DNA from: Actinomadura meyerae
GTDB lineage: Bacteria > Actinomycetota > Actinomycetes > Streptosporangiales > Streptosporangiaceae
Assembly: GCF_900188445.1 (NCBI RefSeq)
Contig: NZ_FZOR01000025.1
Coordinates: forward strand, 1-64,000
Length of the DNA stretch: 64,000 bases
Direction: 5' to 3'
Part shown: piece after piece, positions 1 through 8,126 of the stretch
Layout of the letters: each line of letters starts with the position of its first letter
Position numbering within the stretch: the stretch's first letter is position 1
Made by a program: the position numbers and the translations under genes
The notes under the pieces: generated by a model
Databases searched by the model: none
Told to the model about the DNA's origin: nothing
Seen by the model: the letters and a program-made list of their open reading frames with translations, nothing else

Positions 1-36
1 ATCGCTTTCACGAACTCCACATGGACCTGCGACGCC

Positions 37-53
37 TGTGGATATGTGGATAA
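37..53. other. Pair of DnaA-box-like 9-mers
   Basis: The plus strand reads TGTGGATAT at 37-45 and TGTGGATAA at 45-53. The second is the exact reverse complement of the DnaA box TTATCCACA and the first differs in its last base. They share one base, so they sit on the same helical strand nearly head to tail. The surrounding 240 bases are less GC-rich than the rest of the window and hold no gene I can support. Whether they bind DnaA is unknown; two boxes are too few for an origin. Confidence 0.35.
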
Positions 54-244
54 CACCCTGACGGTCAGGCTAATTTAACGGCATTGCATCATGGACCACC
101 CGGTTGCGGGCTTCAACGCGAACGGGATAGTCCATCGCGGTTTCTGGCTAGCGAGAAATAATGCAAAATGCGCATTTCTGTGAACAAGCCATCCCGGCGG
201 CCGGGCGCGGGCGGCCGGGAGTCCCGGCGTCGTAGGGTGGCGGC

Positions 245-1018
245 ATGGCGATGCGGGACGACGCGCGGCGCATCCGCGTTCTCACCTTCAACACGCTGTT
301 CCGTGACCGCGTGCGGGCCCGCATGGACGCGCTGGCCCGGCTGGTCGACGAGTCGGACTACGACGTCGTCTGCCTGCAGGAGGTGATTTCGCCTCAGGTC
401 CTGGCCCGGTTCCGGCGCGCGACGCCGTCCTTCCCGTTCATGGCGCGCGCCGGGGGATTCCCGCTCGTGCGCGGCGGCCTGGTCACGCTCTCCCGGTGGC
501 CGATCGCCAAAAGCCACTTCCTGCCGTACCGGCTCGCGCGCCCGGCCCGGCAGGAATGGCTGCTGAACAAAGGTGCGCTTTTCACCCGCCTCCGCGTGCC
601 CGGCGGAAGCCTGACGGTGGTGAACACGCACCTTTCCGCGAACCTGGACATGGACTGGTCCCCGTCCAATGCCTATACGAAAGTGGAGCAGTCCGAGCTG
701 GAGCAGCTCGCCGCCGCCATCACGAGGATCGATCCGGCGGAACCGCTGATCGCCGTCGGCGATTTCAACGTCCCCCGCGACACCCGCTATTTCACCGGCT
801 TCGCGTCCGCCGCCGGGCTGGAGGACGCCTTCGGCGGCGGCACGGAGCCCACCTACCGCCCCGAGTGCGCAGACATCGGGGCGATCGACCAGTTCCTCCA
901 CAGGCCGGGCCTGAAGGCGGACCCCCGCCTGGTCTTCACCGAGGAGACCCGCCTCCCCGACGGCACGACCGCACACCTGTCCGACCACTACGGCATAGCG
1001 GCCACGGTGACGCTCTAA
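245..1018 (+). CDS. Endonuclease/exonuclease/phosphatase (EEP) family phosphodiesterase
   Basis: A 257-residue protein with the EEP fold that DNase I, sphingomyelinase C and inositol phosphatases share. Visible catalytic landmarks are Asn16 in TFNTLF, Glu46 in LQEV (metal ligand), the NTHLSAN segment near residue 127, GDFN at 172-175 (Asp and Asn of the active site) and SDHYG at 246-250 (general-base Asp-His pair). All expected residues are present, so it is probably an active metal-dependent phosphodiesterase. No signal peptide is visible from the ATG at 245, so I place it in the cytoplasm. The substrate cannot be read from the sequence. It stands alone, with a minus-strand cupin gene converging on it 27 nt downstream. 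Confidence 0.85.
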   Translation: MAMRDDARRIRVLTFNTLFRDRVRARMDALARLVDESDYDVVCLQEVISPQVLARFRRATPSFPFMARAGGFPLVRGGLVTLSRWPIAKSHFLPYRLARPARQEWLLNKGALFTRLRVPGGSLTVVNTHLSANLDMDWSPSNAYTKVEQSELEQLAAAITRIDPAEPLIAVGDFNVPRDTRYFTGFASAAGLEDAFGGGTEPTYRPECADIGAIDQFLHRPGLKADPRLVFTEETRLPDGTTAHLSDHYGIAATVTL

Positions 1019-1045
1019 CCGCCGTCCCCACGCCGGTCGGATCCC

Positions 1046-1447
1046 TCAAGCGCCCTGCAGAGGGTGGCCGGTGGTCGCGTCCACCGACTCGGGCACGGAC
1101 TCGTGGCGGTCGCCCACGCTCAAGGTGCCGGTCGGCTCGAATAGCAGGATCGAGGCGCCGCGCGGCGCGGACGGCTTGTGCTCCACACCGCGCGGGACGA
1201 CGAACACCGCTCCTCTGGGAAGCGTGACCGTCCGTTCGCCGCCGGGTGCCTCGCGCAGGGCGATGGTGAGTTCGCCGTCAAGGACGAGGAAGAACTCGTC
1301 GGTATCATCATGGGCGTGCCAGATGTGGTCGCCCTCGACCTTGGCGACGCGGACGTCGTAGTCGTTCACGCGGGCGACGATGCGCGGGCTCCACAGGTCG
1401 GTGAAGGAGTCCAGCGCCGCCGCCAGCTCGATGGGTTCGCTGTTCAT
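1046..1447 (-). CDS. Small cupin-domain protein
   Basis: A 133-residue single-domain cupin. The first cupin motif shows His44, His46 and Glu51 (W-H-A-H-D-D-T-D-E) and the second contributes His90 (GVEHKP), giving a full three-His/one-Glu metal site. These small cytoplasmic cupins bind a divalent metal and act as isomerases, dioxygenases or sugar-binding proteins; the exact reaction is not visible. The gene is divergent from the GlxA-type regulator at 1500, with a 52-nt gap, so the regulator may control it. The ATG at 1447 is the only sensible start. Confidence 0.85.
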   Translation of the reverse strand: MNSEPIELAAALDSFTDLWSPRIVARVNDYDVRVAKVEGDHIWHAHDDTDEFFLVLDGELTIALREAPGGERTVTLPRGAVFVVPRGVEHKPSAPRGASILLFEPTGTLSVGDRHESVPESVDATTGHPLQGA

Positions 1448-1499
1448 GCCCCCACCCTGCGGGGACGCGGCACCTCGCCGTGAGTGCTAGAAATCGCGT

Positions 1500-2531
1500 A
1501 TGGCGCAAGGATTCTCGCATCGCGTGGTGATGATCATCGGCGCGGGCTCCAACCCGTTCGAGATGGGCGTGGCCACCGAGCTGTTCGGCCTGCGCCGCCC
1601 GGAGCTGGACCGCCCCTGGTACGACTTCGCGCTCTGCGCCCCCGGCGGCGCGGCCGTCATGCACGCGGGGCTGTTCACCATGTCGGGCATCGAGGACCTG
1701 CGGGCCGTCGAGCGGGCGGACACGGTGATCGTGCCGAACCGCCCGGACCCCGAGGAGGACCCGGCGCCCGAGGTGCTGGCCGCCGTCCGGGCCGCCGCCG
1801 CGCGGGGCGCCCGGCTGGTCGGCCTCTGCACCGGCGCGTTCACGCTGGCGGCCGCGGGCGTCCTCGACGGGCGCCGCGCGACCGTGCACTGGCGCTGGGC
1901 CGGGACGTTCCGGGCGCGCTTCCCCCGCGTCCGCCTCGAACCGGACGTGCTGTTCGTCGACGACGGCGACGTCCTGACCTCGGCCGGGAGCGCCGCCGCG
2001 CTCGACCTCGGCCTGCATCTGGTGCGCCGCGACCACGGCGCGGAGATCGCGAACGCGGTGAGCCGCCGGCTGGTGTTCGCCGTGCACCGCGACGGCGGCC
2101 AGCGCCAGTTCATCGAGCGCCCGATGCCGCGGATCCCGGACGCCTCGCTCGCGCCCCTGCTCGACTGGGCGCGGGAGCGCCTGCACGAGCCGCTGACCGT
2201 GCCCGCCCTGGCGGCCCGCGCGGCCGTCAGCCCGGCCACGCTGCACCGCCGCTTCCGCGCCGAGCTCGGCACCACGCCGCTCGCCTGGCTCACCGCCGAG
2301 CGGGTGGAGCTGGCCTGCCGGATCATCGAGCGCGGCGAGGAGCGGCTGGACGCGGTGGCTCGCGCGAGCGGACTCGGTACCCCCGCCAACCTGCGCGCCC
2401 AGCTGCGCCGCCGCACCGGCCTCAGCCCGTCGGCCTACCGGCAGCGGTTCGCGGTGCAAGAGCACGCGGTGGGAGAGGGCGCGGTGCGAGAGCGCACGAT
2501 GGGAGAGGGCGCGGCGGGGCGCCGCGGCTAG
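1500..2531 (+). CDS. GlxA-family transcriptional regulator (DJ-1/PfpI domain plus AraC HTH)
   Basis: A 343-residue regulator. Residues about 8-185 form a DJ-1/PfpI glutamine-amidotransferase-like domain with the nucleophile-elbow cysteine Cys110 in GLCTGAF. Residues about 222-320 form a double AraC-type helix-turn-helix (second HTH ends with GLSPSAYRQRF). Such proteins are activators that sense small metabolites through the amidotransferase-like domain, which usually lacks enzyme activity. Divergent from the cupin gene, which is the likely target. The last 25 residues are a low-complexity tail made by a 30-bp tandem duplication just before the stop, beyond the normal end of the HTH domain. 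Confidence 0.9.
   Translation: MAQGFSHRVVMIIGAGSNPFEMGVATELFGLRRPELDRPWYDFALCAPGGAAVMHAGLFTMSGIEDLRAVERADTVIVPNRPDPEEDPAPEVLAAVRAAAARGARLVGLCTGAFTLAAAGVLDGRRATVHWRWAGTFRARFPRVRLEPDVLFVDDGDVLTSAGSAAALDLGLHLVRRDHGAEIANAVSRRLVFAVHRDGGQRQFIERPMPRIPDASLAPLLDWARERLHEPLTVPALAARAAVSPATLHRRFRAELGTTPLAWLTAERVELACRIIERGEERLDAVARASGLGTPANLRAQLRRRTGLSPSAYRQRFAVQEHAVGEGAVRERTMGEGAAGRRG
2450..2509 (+). repeat. 30-bp tandem duplication at the 3' end of the GlxA-type gene
   Basis: Two imperfect copies of a 30-bp unit (2450-2479 and 2480-2509), followed by a partial third. The unit is ten codons long, so the frame is kept. It encodes the repeated tail elements ending in VGEG and MGEG. One of several short tandem duplications at gene ends in this window. 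Confidence 0.8.
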
Positions 2532-2540
2532 GCTGGCGGC

Positions 2541-3596
2541 ATGTGCGAGACAGGTGGCGGGCAGGCGGAGGCGTCGGCGTCCATGCCGCGCCCGGCGCCG
2601 GGCGCGGCGGTCGATCCGATCGCCCTGGAGCCGGTCGACGAGGTGGAGATCGTCACCCTGGTCGACAACGTCTACGACGCCCTGCTCACCGACGGCGAGC
2701 GCGTCCGGCGGGCGGGCGCCGGACTGGGCGCGGTGACCGCGCCGCAGTTCGAGGAGGGCCGGACGTTCGGCGGGATGATCGCCGAGCACGGCTTCTCCGC
2801 GCTGGTCACGGTGCGCCGGGGCGGCCGCTCCACCAGCGTGCTGTTCGACACCGGCCTGTCCCCCGACGCGATGGTCACCAACGCCGACCGGCTCGGGCTC
2901 GACCTCGGCGGGATCCAGGCCGTCGTGCTCAGCCACGGCCACTTCGACCACGCGGGCGGGCTCGCCGGGCTGGCGGGCAGGCGCGGGGTGCGGTCGCTGC
3001 CGATGGTGGTGCACCCCCTCGCCTGGACGCGGCGGCGCCTCGCGCTGCCCGGCCGGGAGCCGGAGGAGCTGCCGACGCTGAGCCCCCGCGCGCTGGCCGG
3101 GGAGGGCTTCGAGGTCATCGAGCGCCGCGAGCCGTCCCTCCTGCTGGACGGCAGCGTGCTGATCACGGGCGAGGTCGACCGCACCACCGAGTTCGAGCGG
3201 GGCATGCCGCCGCCGCACCAGGCGTGGACGGGGTCGGAGTGGGCGCACGACCCGCTGGTGACCGACGACCAGGCGCTCGTCGTGCACGTCCGCGACCGGG
3301 GCCTGGTCGTGCTGACGGGGTGCGGGCACGCGGGCGCGGTCAACATCGTCCGGCACGCGCGGCGGCTGACCGGCGTCGACCGGCTGCACGCGCTCGTCGG
3401 CGGGCTGCACCTCGGCGGACCGGCCTTCGAACCGGTCATCCCGCCGACCGTCGCCGCGCTGACCGACCTCGCGCCGAGCCTCGTCGTCCCCGGGCACTGC
3501 ACCGGCTGGCGCGCCCAGCACGCCCTGGCCTCCGCCCTGCCCGACGCCTGGGTGCAGAGCAGCAGCGGCACGACGTACACCCTGTCCGCCGCCTAG
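2541..3596 (+). CDS. Metallo-beta-lactamase-fold hydrolase
   Basis: A 351-residue MBL-fold protein with the dinuclear metal motif His132-Gly-His134-Phe-Asp136-His137, a later metal-ligand region TGCGHAGAVN and a final GHCTGW near residue 318. The layout (long N-terminal region, FDTGLSP before the HxHxDH motif) resembles the archaeal-type 7,8-dihydropterin-6-methyl-4-(beta-D-ribofuranosyl)-aminobenzene-phosphate synthase-like subgroup; substrate unknown. It starts 9 nt after the GlxA gene and may be cotranscribed with it. Its stop overlaps the stop of the convergent tetR gene: the four bases CTAG at 3593-3596 serve as TAG on both strands. Confidence 0.85.
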   Translation: MCETGGGQAEASASMPRPAPGAAVDPIALEPVDEVEIVTLVDNVYDALLTDGERVRRAGAGLGAVTAPQFEEGRTFGGMIAEHGFSALVTVRRGGRSTSVLFDTGLSPDAMVTNADRLGLDLGGIQAVVLSHGHFDHAGGLAGLAGRRGVRSLPMVVHPLAWTRRRLALPGREPEELPTLSPRALAGEGFEVIERREPSLLLDGSVLITGEVDRTTEFERGMPPPHQAWTGSEWAHDPLVTDDQALVVHVRDRGLVVLTGCGHAGAVNIVRHARRLTGVDRLHALVGGLHLGGPAFEPVIPPTVAALTDLAPSLVVPGHCTGWRAQHALASALPDAWVQSSSGTTYTLSAA

Positions 3597-4204
3597 CCTT
3601 CCTGGTAGCGGGCGAGCAGGGGGAGGAACAGCTCGTCCACGATGGCGTTGATGCGCGCGTCCGGGACGGGTTCGAACGTCATGAGCATGTCGTGGCGCAG
3701 CAGGTCGAACGGCATGGAGAGCACCGAGTCGGGGACGCGGTCGGGGTCGATCTCGCCGCGCTCGACCGCGTGCCGGTAGACCTCCCGTGACCAGGGCGGC
3801 TCCGTGCCGAGGAGCTGCTCGCGCAGTTCGGCCGGGGTGGTGCCGGCCTCGGTGAACAGGCCGCCGAACTGCGCACCGATCATGGCGGCGAGCTCGCTGC
3901 GCCGCTGGGTCGCCGACCGCATCAGCGCGATGAGGTCATCGCGCAGGTTCCCGGTGTCCGGGACGGCGACCGGATGGGTCTCCCGCCGGTGCCGGATGGC
4001 CGCGACCGCCAGTTCGCTCCGGCCCGGCCACCGCCGGTAGAGGACGGCCCGGCTGGTGCCCGCGCGGGCCGCGACGCGCTCCATCGTCAGCGCCGCGTAG
4101 CCGGATTCGAGCAGCTCGTCCCAGGCGGCGCGCAGCAGCGCGTCCTCCAGGGCCTTGCCCCGCCGCCGCCGACTCGGCTCCTCCGCCACCGTGTCCTCCG
4201 CCAC
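3593..4204 (-). CDS. TetR-family repressor of the adjacent efflux pump
   Basis: A 203-residue TetR regulator. The N-terminal HTH (about residues 20-66) includes ALTMERVAARAGTS and VLYRRWPGRSELA; the rest is a ligand-binding helical domain. It is divergent from an EmrB-type MFS transporter, with a long inverted repeat between them, which is the usual arrangement of a drug-responsive repressor and its pump. The start is a GTG. A 15-bp duplication has created two in-frame RBS-GTG modules, so translation could begin at 4204 or 4189. I use the upstream GTG. Confidence 0.88.
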   Translation of the reverse strand: MAEDTVAEEPSRRRRGKALEDALLRAAWDELLESGYAALTMERVAARAGTSRAVLYRRWPGRSELAVAAIRHRRETHPVAVPDTGNLRDDLIALMRSATQRRSELAAMIGAQFGGLFTEAGTTPAELREQLLGTEPPWSREVYRHAVERGEIDPDRVPDSVLSMPFDLLRHDMLMTFEPVPDARINAIVDELFLPLLARYQEG

Positions 4205-4215
4205 CGTGTCCTCCG
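4181..4215 (-). repeat. 15-bp duplication giving two tandem RBS/GTG start modules
   Basis: Read on the minus strand, the block GGAGGA-CACG-GTG-GC occurs twice, 15 bp apart. The first RBS is at 4214-4209 with GTG at 4204; the second is at 4199-4194 with GTG at 4189. The period is five codons, so both starts are in the same frame of tetR. Confidence 0.75.
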
Positions 4216-4216
4216 T

Positions 4217-4282
4217 TAAGAGTCACTTGTGTTTCTTAACGTGGTAGCCTACCGTGCAGATAAGAAACACTGATGACTCTTA
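4217..4282. promoter_or_regulatory. Long inverted-repeat operator between tetR and the MFS gene
   Basis: A 22-bp arm at 4217-4238 and its reverse complement at 4261-4282 match at 19 of 22 positions, with the core TAAGAAACA and GACTCTTA. Between them lies a second perfect short palindrome, GGTAG-C-CTACC, at 4243-4253. The right arm ends directly before the MFS ribosome-binding site and the left arm lies directly upstream of the tetR start, so a repressor bound here would block both genes. Confidence 0.8.
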
Positions 4283-4294
4283 TTGGGGGATGCC

Positions 4295-5722
4295 ATGGGG
4301 GAGCGTCTCGACCCGAAGGTGCTCAGGACCGCCGGCGTGCTGATCGCCGGCATCCTGGCCGTCGTCTTCGACACCACGATCGTCGGGGTCGCGCTGCACG
4401 ATCTGGCGGCCGACCTGCACGCCTCGGTCGCCACCATCCAGTGGGTCACCACCGCCTACCTGCTCGCGCTCGGCATCACCGTCCCGCTGAGCACCTGGGC
4501 GATGGCCCGGTACGGCGGCAAGCGCGTGTGGATCTTCTCGCTGGCGGTGTTCCTGGCCGGGTCCCTGGCGTCCAGCGCCGCCTGGGACGCCCCGGCCCTG
4601 ATCGCCGGGCGGGTCGTCCAGGGCATCGGCGGCGGGCTGATGCTGCCGGTGATGACCACCCTGGTCGTCCGCGCCGCGGGCGGCCGGCTGCTCGGCCGCA
4701 CCACGGCGGTCATCGCGCTGCCCGCCCTGCTCGGCCCGATCCTCGGCCCGCTGGCGGGCGGCGCGATCCTCGCGCACCTCGGCTGGCGGTGGATGTTCTG
4801 GGTGAACATCCCGTTCGGCGTCGCCGGCATCTGGCTGGCCGCGCGGTTCCTCGACCGCGACGACCCGTCCGGCCGCCCCCGCCTGGACGTCCCCGGGCTG
4901 GCCCTGCTCGCGCCCGGCCTGGCCGCGACCATCTTCGGCCTCTCCGAGGCCGCCTCCAAGGGCTTCGCGGACCTCGGCGCGCTGGCCCCGCTGATCATCG
5001 GCGTCGGCCTCGTCGCGGGCTTCGCCGCCTACGCGCTGCGCCGCACCGACCCGCTCGTGGACGTCCGCCTGTTCGCCCACCGCCCGACGGTGTCGGCCTC
5101 GACCGTGCTGTTCTTCTCCGGCTTCGCCCTGTACGGCGCGCTCCTGCTGCTGCCGCTCTTCTTCCAGCAGGTCCGGGGCGCCACGGCCCTCGACGCCGGG
5201 CTCGCACTCGTCCCGCAGGGCATCGGCACGCTCCTCAGCCGCTCCCTCGCGGGCAGCCTCACCGACCGCCTCGGCGCCCGCCCGATCACCGTCGCCGGCT
5301 TCCTCGTCGTGGGCGCCGCCACCGTCCCCTTCGCCTTCGCCGACGCCCACACGAGCACGTGGACGCTCGCCGGATGGCTGCTCCTGCGCGGCATCGGCCT
5401 GGGCGCCGTCACCGTCCCCGTCATGGCCGTCGCGTACCTGGGCCTGGACCGCGAAGCGGTCGCCCACGCCAGCGTCCTGATCCGCGTGGCCCAGCAGATC
5501 GGCGGGTCCTTCGGCACGGCGGTCCTGGCGGTGATCCTGGCGCACGTCATGGGCACCGGCCACCCGGAGGACGCCTTCCACCAGGCGTTCTGGTGGGCCG
5601 CCGCGTTCGCCGGGGTCGCCGCGGTGCTGGCCCTGCTGCTCCCCGGCAGGGCCGCCGTCCAGCAGGCCGTCCCCGATGCGGCCGAGCCCGCACCGCCGAC
5701 CCCCGTCCGCGAAGCACGGTGA
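4295..5722 (+). CDS. DHA2 (EmrB/QacA-type) MFS multidrug efflux transporter
   Basis: About 475 residues with roughly 14 hydrophobic segments, as in the DHA2 drug:H+ antiporters. Visible family features are the D-T-T-I-V-G-V-A-L stretch in TM1 (motif D1), the loop MARYGGKRVW between TM2 and TM3 (motif A-like), GRVVQGIGGG (motif B) and GPILGPLAGG (motif C). I chose the ATG at 4295 because a GGGGGA ribosome-binding site ends 5 nt before it; the TTG at 4283 in the same frame lies in the operator arm. Likely exports a hydrophobic toxin or antibiotic and is repressed by the divergent TetR protein. Confidence 0.9.
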   Translation: MGERLDPKVLRTAGVLIAGILAVVFDTTIVGVALHDLAADLHASVATIQWVTTAYLLALGITVPLSTWAMARYGGKRVWIFSLAVFLAGSLASSAAWDAPALIAGRVVQGIGGGLMLPVMTTLVVRAAGGRLLGRTTAVIALPALLGPILGPLAGGAILAHLGWRWMFWVNIPFGVAGIWLAARFLDRDDPSGRPRLDVPGLALLAPGLAATIFGLSEAASKGFADLGALAPLIIGVGLVAGFAAYALRRTDPLVDVRLFAHRPTVSASTVLFFSGFALYGALLLLPLFFQQVRGATALDAGLALVPQGIGTLLSRSLAGSLTDRLGARPITVAGFLVVGAATVPFAFADAHTSTWTLAGWLLLRGIGLGAVTVPVMAVAYLGLDREAVAHASVLIRVAQQIGGSFGTAVLAVILAHVMGTGHPEDAFHQAFWWAAAFAGVAAVLALLLPGRAAVQQAVPDAAEPAPPTPVREAR

Positions 5723-5773
5723 GCCCTGCGGCAGGCGTCGGCGGTGGGCCGCGCCACGCGTCCAGCAGCGCGG

Positions 5774-6433
5774 TCAGGGGGTCGTGGGCTCCGGGACGCC
5801 GAACATGGGGAGGCACGGTGCGAGGCCCTCGATGGTGACGGGGACGGTGGCGTGCTTCTCCCAGTCCGCGCGCGTGAGGCGCACGTGGTGTTCGGTGGTC
5901 GCCACCCCGCGCACGACCTGGCGTCCAATGCCGTTCTCGGCGTAGCCGAGCTTGCGCGACACCGCGCGGGACGCGTGATTGTCCTCGAAGGCGGTGGACA
6001 GGGCCTCCTCGGCGCCGAGGCCGGCGAACGCCAGGTGCAGGACGGCGGCCCTCATCTCGGTGCCGATCCCCTGCCCTTGGTGGCGCATCCCGAGCCACGA
6101 GCCGCTCTGCACCTGCCGCAGGACGGCCAGGTCGCGGGCCCGGAGGTCCTGCTGGCCGACGACCTCGCCGGCGTGGAAGACGCTGAGGTTGAGCTGCCAG
6201 TCGCCGGGCGACCAGCGTCCGAGCGTCTCCCAGTGGTGCTGGACGACGCCCCGGGCGATGTCGGCGGGCGGCCGGTCGGTCCACGGCACCGCGAACGGCA
6301 TCGTGTCCGGCGCGTGGACGCCCTCCACCGCGGCGTCCGCGAGGGCGCCGAGTTCCTCCGGGGACGGCAGCCGCAGTTCGAGGCGCGGTGTCCTCAGCCG
6401 GAGCCCGAGAAGCGGGAAATGGTCGACCAGCAT
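5774..6433 (-). CDS. GNAT-family N-acetyltransferase
   Basis: A 219-residue acetyltransferase of the RimJ/RimL-like GNAT type. The acetyl-CoA pyrophosphate loop appears as RHQGQGIGTEMR, followed by the usual helix and the strand/helix with DNHASRAVSRKLGY near residue 160. The N-terminal LRTPRLELRLPS is typical of the subgroup that acetylates alpha- or side-chain amines of proteins, antibiotics or amino acids; the substrate is not evident. I start at the ATG at 6433, from which the conserved LRTPRLELR begins close to the N terminus; the longer frame adds only 12 basic residues. Convergent with the MFS gene. Confidence 0.85.
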   Translation of the reverse strand: MLVDHFPLLGLRLRTPRLELRLPSPEELGALADAAVEGVHAPDTMPFAVPWTDRPPADIARGVVQHHWETLGRWSPGDWQLNLSVFHAGEVVGQQDLRARDLAVLRQVQSGSWLGMRHQGQGIGTEMRAAVLHLAFAGLGAEEALSTAFEDNHASRAVSRKLGYAENGIGRQVVRGVATTEHHVRLTRADWEKHATVPVTIEGLAPCLPMFGVPEPTTP

Positions 6434-6480
6434 CCACCCACGATGCCGGGCCCGGCCGCGCGGCCGCATCCGGTTTTCGC

Positions 6481-6537
6481 GGTGCGCGTCAGAACGGTGC
6501 GCGTCAGAAGGTGCGCGTCAGGAGGTGCGCGTCAGAA
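6481..6537. repeat. Four tandem copies of a 14-15-bp unit
   Basis: The unit GGTGCGCGTCAGAA appears at 6481, 6496, 6510 and 6524, with one extra base after the first copy and one substitution in the third. The last copy covers the stop codon of the minus-strand gene ending at 6532. The unit is not a multiple of three and most of the array is noncoding. Confidence 0.85.
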
Positions 6538-6729
6538 GCCCAGCAGGAGGAAGACGATGCCGCCGACGACATGGGCGAGCACGGTCAGGACTAGGACGGC
6601 GACGAACAGGTTCTTCGCGGTCGGGTGGTCGAAGTGGGAGCCGGGGCGGCCGCGGTCCGCCGAGCGTGCCTCGGCCTGCCGTTCCAGCTCGTCCAGTGAC
6701 GGCAGGAAGGACGGTCGCTTCAGAGCCAT
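6532..6729 (-). CDS. Small single-pass membrane protein, unknown function
   Basis: A 65-residue protein: a polar N-terminal half with a short helix-forming stretch (SLDELERQAEARSADR), then one hydrophobic segment at about residues 42-64 that runs to the C terminus. I do not recognise a family. It is divergent from the ROK regulator, with the two starts about 120 bp apart, and ends inside the 14-bp repeat array. The stop codon is part of the last repeat copy, so the array may have grown from the end of this gene. Confidence 0.6.
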   Translation of the reverse strand: MALKRPSFLPSLDELERQAEARSADRGRPGSHFDHPTAKNLFVAVLVLTVLAHVVGGIVFLLLGF

Positions 6730-6849
6730 CGGTCACTGTCCTTCCAGGTCAAGGGGGCGGTGCTCGTCATCTGTTCCAACGCCCGGGCGACCCGGTTCTC
6801 ATCCCGGCCGCGCTGGGACCGGGGAGGCGCCTTGGGTAGCGTGGACGGC

Positions 6850-8091
6850 ATGTCCTCCCCTCTCCTGCCGGGTGCCACCGGCCCCGCGCGGCGGGCGTCG
6901 CAGCCGACGCGGCGGCGCAACGCCGGGGCCGTGCTGCGGGAGGTGCACCGGGACGGGGCGGTGTCGCGCACCGAGCTGGCCGAGCGGATGGGCGTCAACC
7001 GCAGCACGATCCTCACGCTGATCGCGAAGCTGGCCGAGACCGGGCTGGTGCGGGAAGAGCCGGCCGCCGCGACGGGCCGCGCCGGCCGGCCGTCGCTGGT
7101 CGTCCGCGCGGCGAGCGAGCGGGCGTACGTGCTGGCCTTCGACGTCGCCGTGGACCGGCTCACCGCCGCCCGGGTCGGGCTCGGCGGGACGCTGCTGGAG
7201 CGCCGGGAGGCGCCGCGCCGCCGCGGCGAGGACGACCTCGACGAGGTGGTCGGCGCCCTCGCCGAGTTCGGCCGCGCACTGGTGGCCGCCGCGCCCGAGG
7301 GAGCCGAGTGCGCCGGCGTCGGCATGTCGTACTGCGGCCTGGTCGGGGCCGCCGACGGCAAGGTGCGGCTGGCGCCCACCATGGGCTGGACGGACCTCGA
7401 CGTCGGTCCGGCGCTCGCCCGGCGGCTCGGGCTGGGGCTGCCGGTGGCGGTCGGGAACGAGGCCCATCTCGGCGCGCTGGCCGAGTACGAGCGCGGCGCG
7501 GGCGCCGGCAGCCGGAACCTCGTCTACCTGCACGGCGATGTCGGCGTGGGCGGCGGCATCATCGTCGGCGGCCGGCTGCTGGACGGCGACGAGGGCTACG
7601 CCGCCGAACTCGGCCACATGATCGTCAACCCGTACGGGGGGCGGCCCTGCAACTGCGGTTCCCGCGGCTGCCTGGAGGCGGAGGTCGGCGAAGCGGCGCT
7701 GCTGGAGGCCGCCGGACGCGCCGGCGGGCCGGTCGGCCGGGACGGCGTGCGGGCGGTCGTCGCGGCGGCCGAGCGGGGCGACCCGGCCGCACGGGAGGCC
7801 CTGGACCGGGTCGGCGGCTGGCTCGGCATCGGCGTGGTCAACCTGATCAACCTGTTCAACCCCGGCGTCGTCGTCTTCGGGGGCATGCTGAGCGAGCTCT
7901 ACCGGGGCGCGGCGGCGCAGGTCGAGGCCCGCGTCCGGACGAGCGGCCTGCCGGTGTCCCGGGAGCGCGTCGCGCTCCGCACCGCCGCGCTCGGCTACGA
8001 CGCGACGCTGGTGGGCGCCGCGGAGCTGGGCTTCGCCGCGCTGATGGACGATCCGCTGGGCACGCTCGGCGCCGAACCGGCGAGCGCGTAG
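6850..8091 (+). CDS. ROK-family transcriptional regulator
   Basis: About 413 residues: an N-terminal winged helix (NAGAVLREVHRDGAVSRTELAERMGVNRSTI) followed by a sugar-kinase-like ROK domain. The ROK zinc site is intact: His256 in ELGHMIV and the Cys267-x-Cys269-x4-Cys274 cluster (CNCGSRGC), followed by LEAEVG. ROK regulators of this type repress sugar-uptake or glycoside-use genes and respond to sugars. I start at the ATG at 6850, after the noncoding-looking leader, because the conserved HTH follows about 25 residues later. A GH1 beta-glucosidase lies about 4 kb away, but no adjacent transporter shows the target. Confidence 0.88.
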   Translation: MSSPLLPGATGPARRASQPTRRRNAGAVLREVHRDGAVSRTELAERMGVNRSTILTLIAKLAETGLVREEPAAATGRAGRPSLVVRAASERAYVLAFDVAVDRLTAARVGLGGTLLERREAPRRRGEDDLDEVVGALAEFGRALVAAAPEGAECAGVGMSYCGLVGAADGKVRLAPTMGWTDLDVGPALARRLGLGLPVAVGNEAHLGALAEYERGAGAGSRNLVYLHGDVGVGGGIIVGGRLLDGDEGYAAELGHMIVNPYGGRPCNCGSRGCLEAEVGEAALLEAAGRAGGPVGRDGVRAVVAAAERGDPAAREALDRVGGWLGIGVVNLINLFNPGVVVFGGMLSELYRGAAAQVEARVRTSGLPVSRERVALRTAALGYDATLVGAAELGFAALMDDPLGTLGAEPASA

Positions 8092-8126
8092 GCCCGGACG
8101 GCTCGTCCGCCGCGGGCCTGGGAAGG

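Noticed and set aside
1..78. Plus-strand frame 1 peptide ending at a TAA at 76-78, with a CxxC (TCDACGY)
   Set aside because: Only 25 codons are in the window and the base composition is unlike the genes here. It could be the end of a gene to the left, but I cannot support it.
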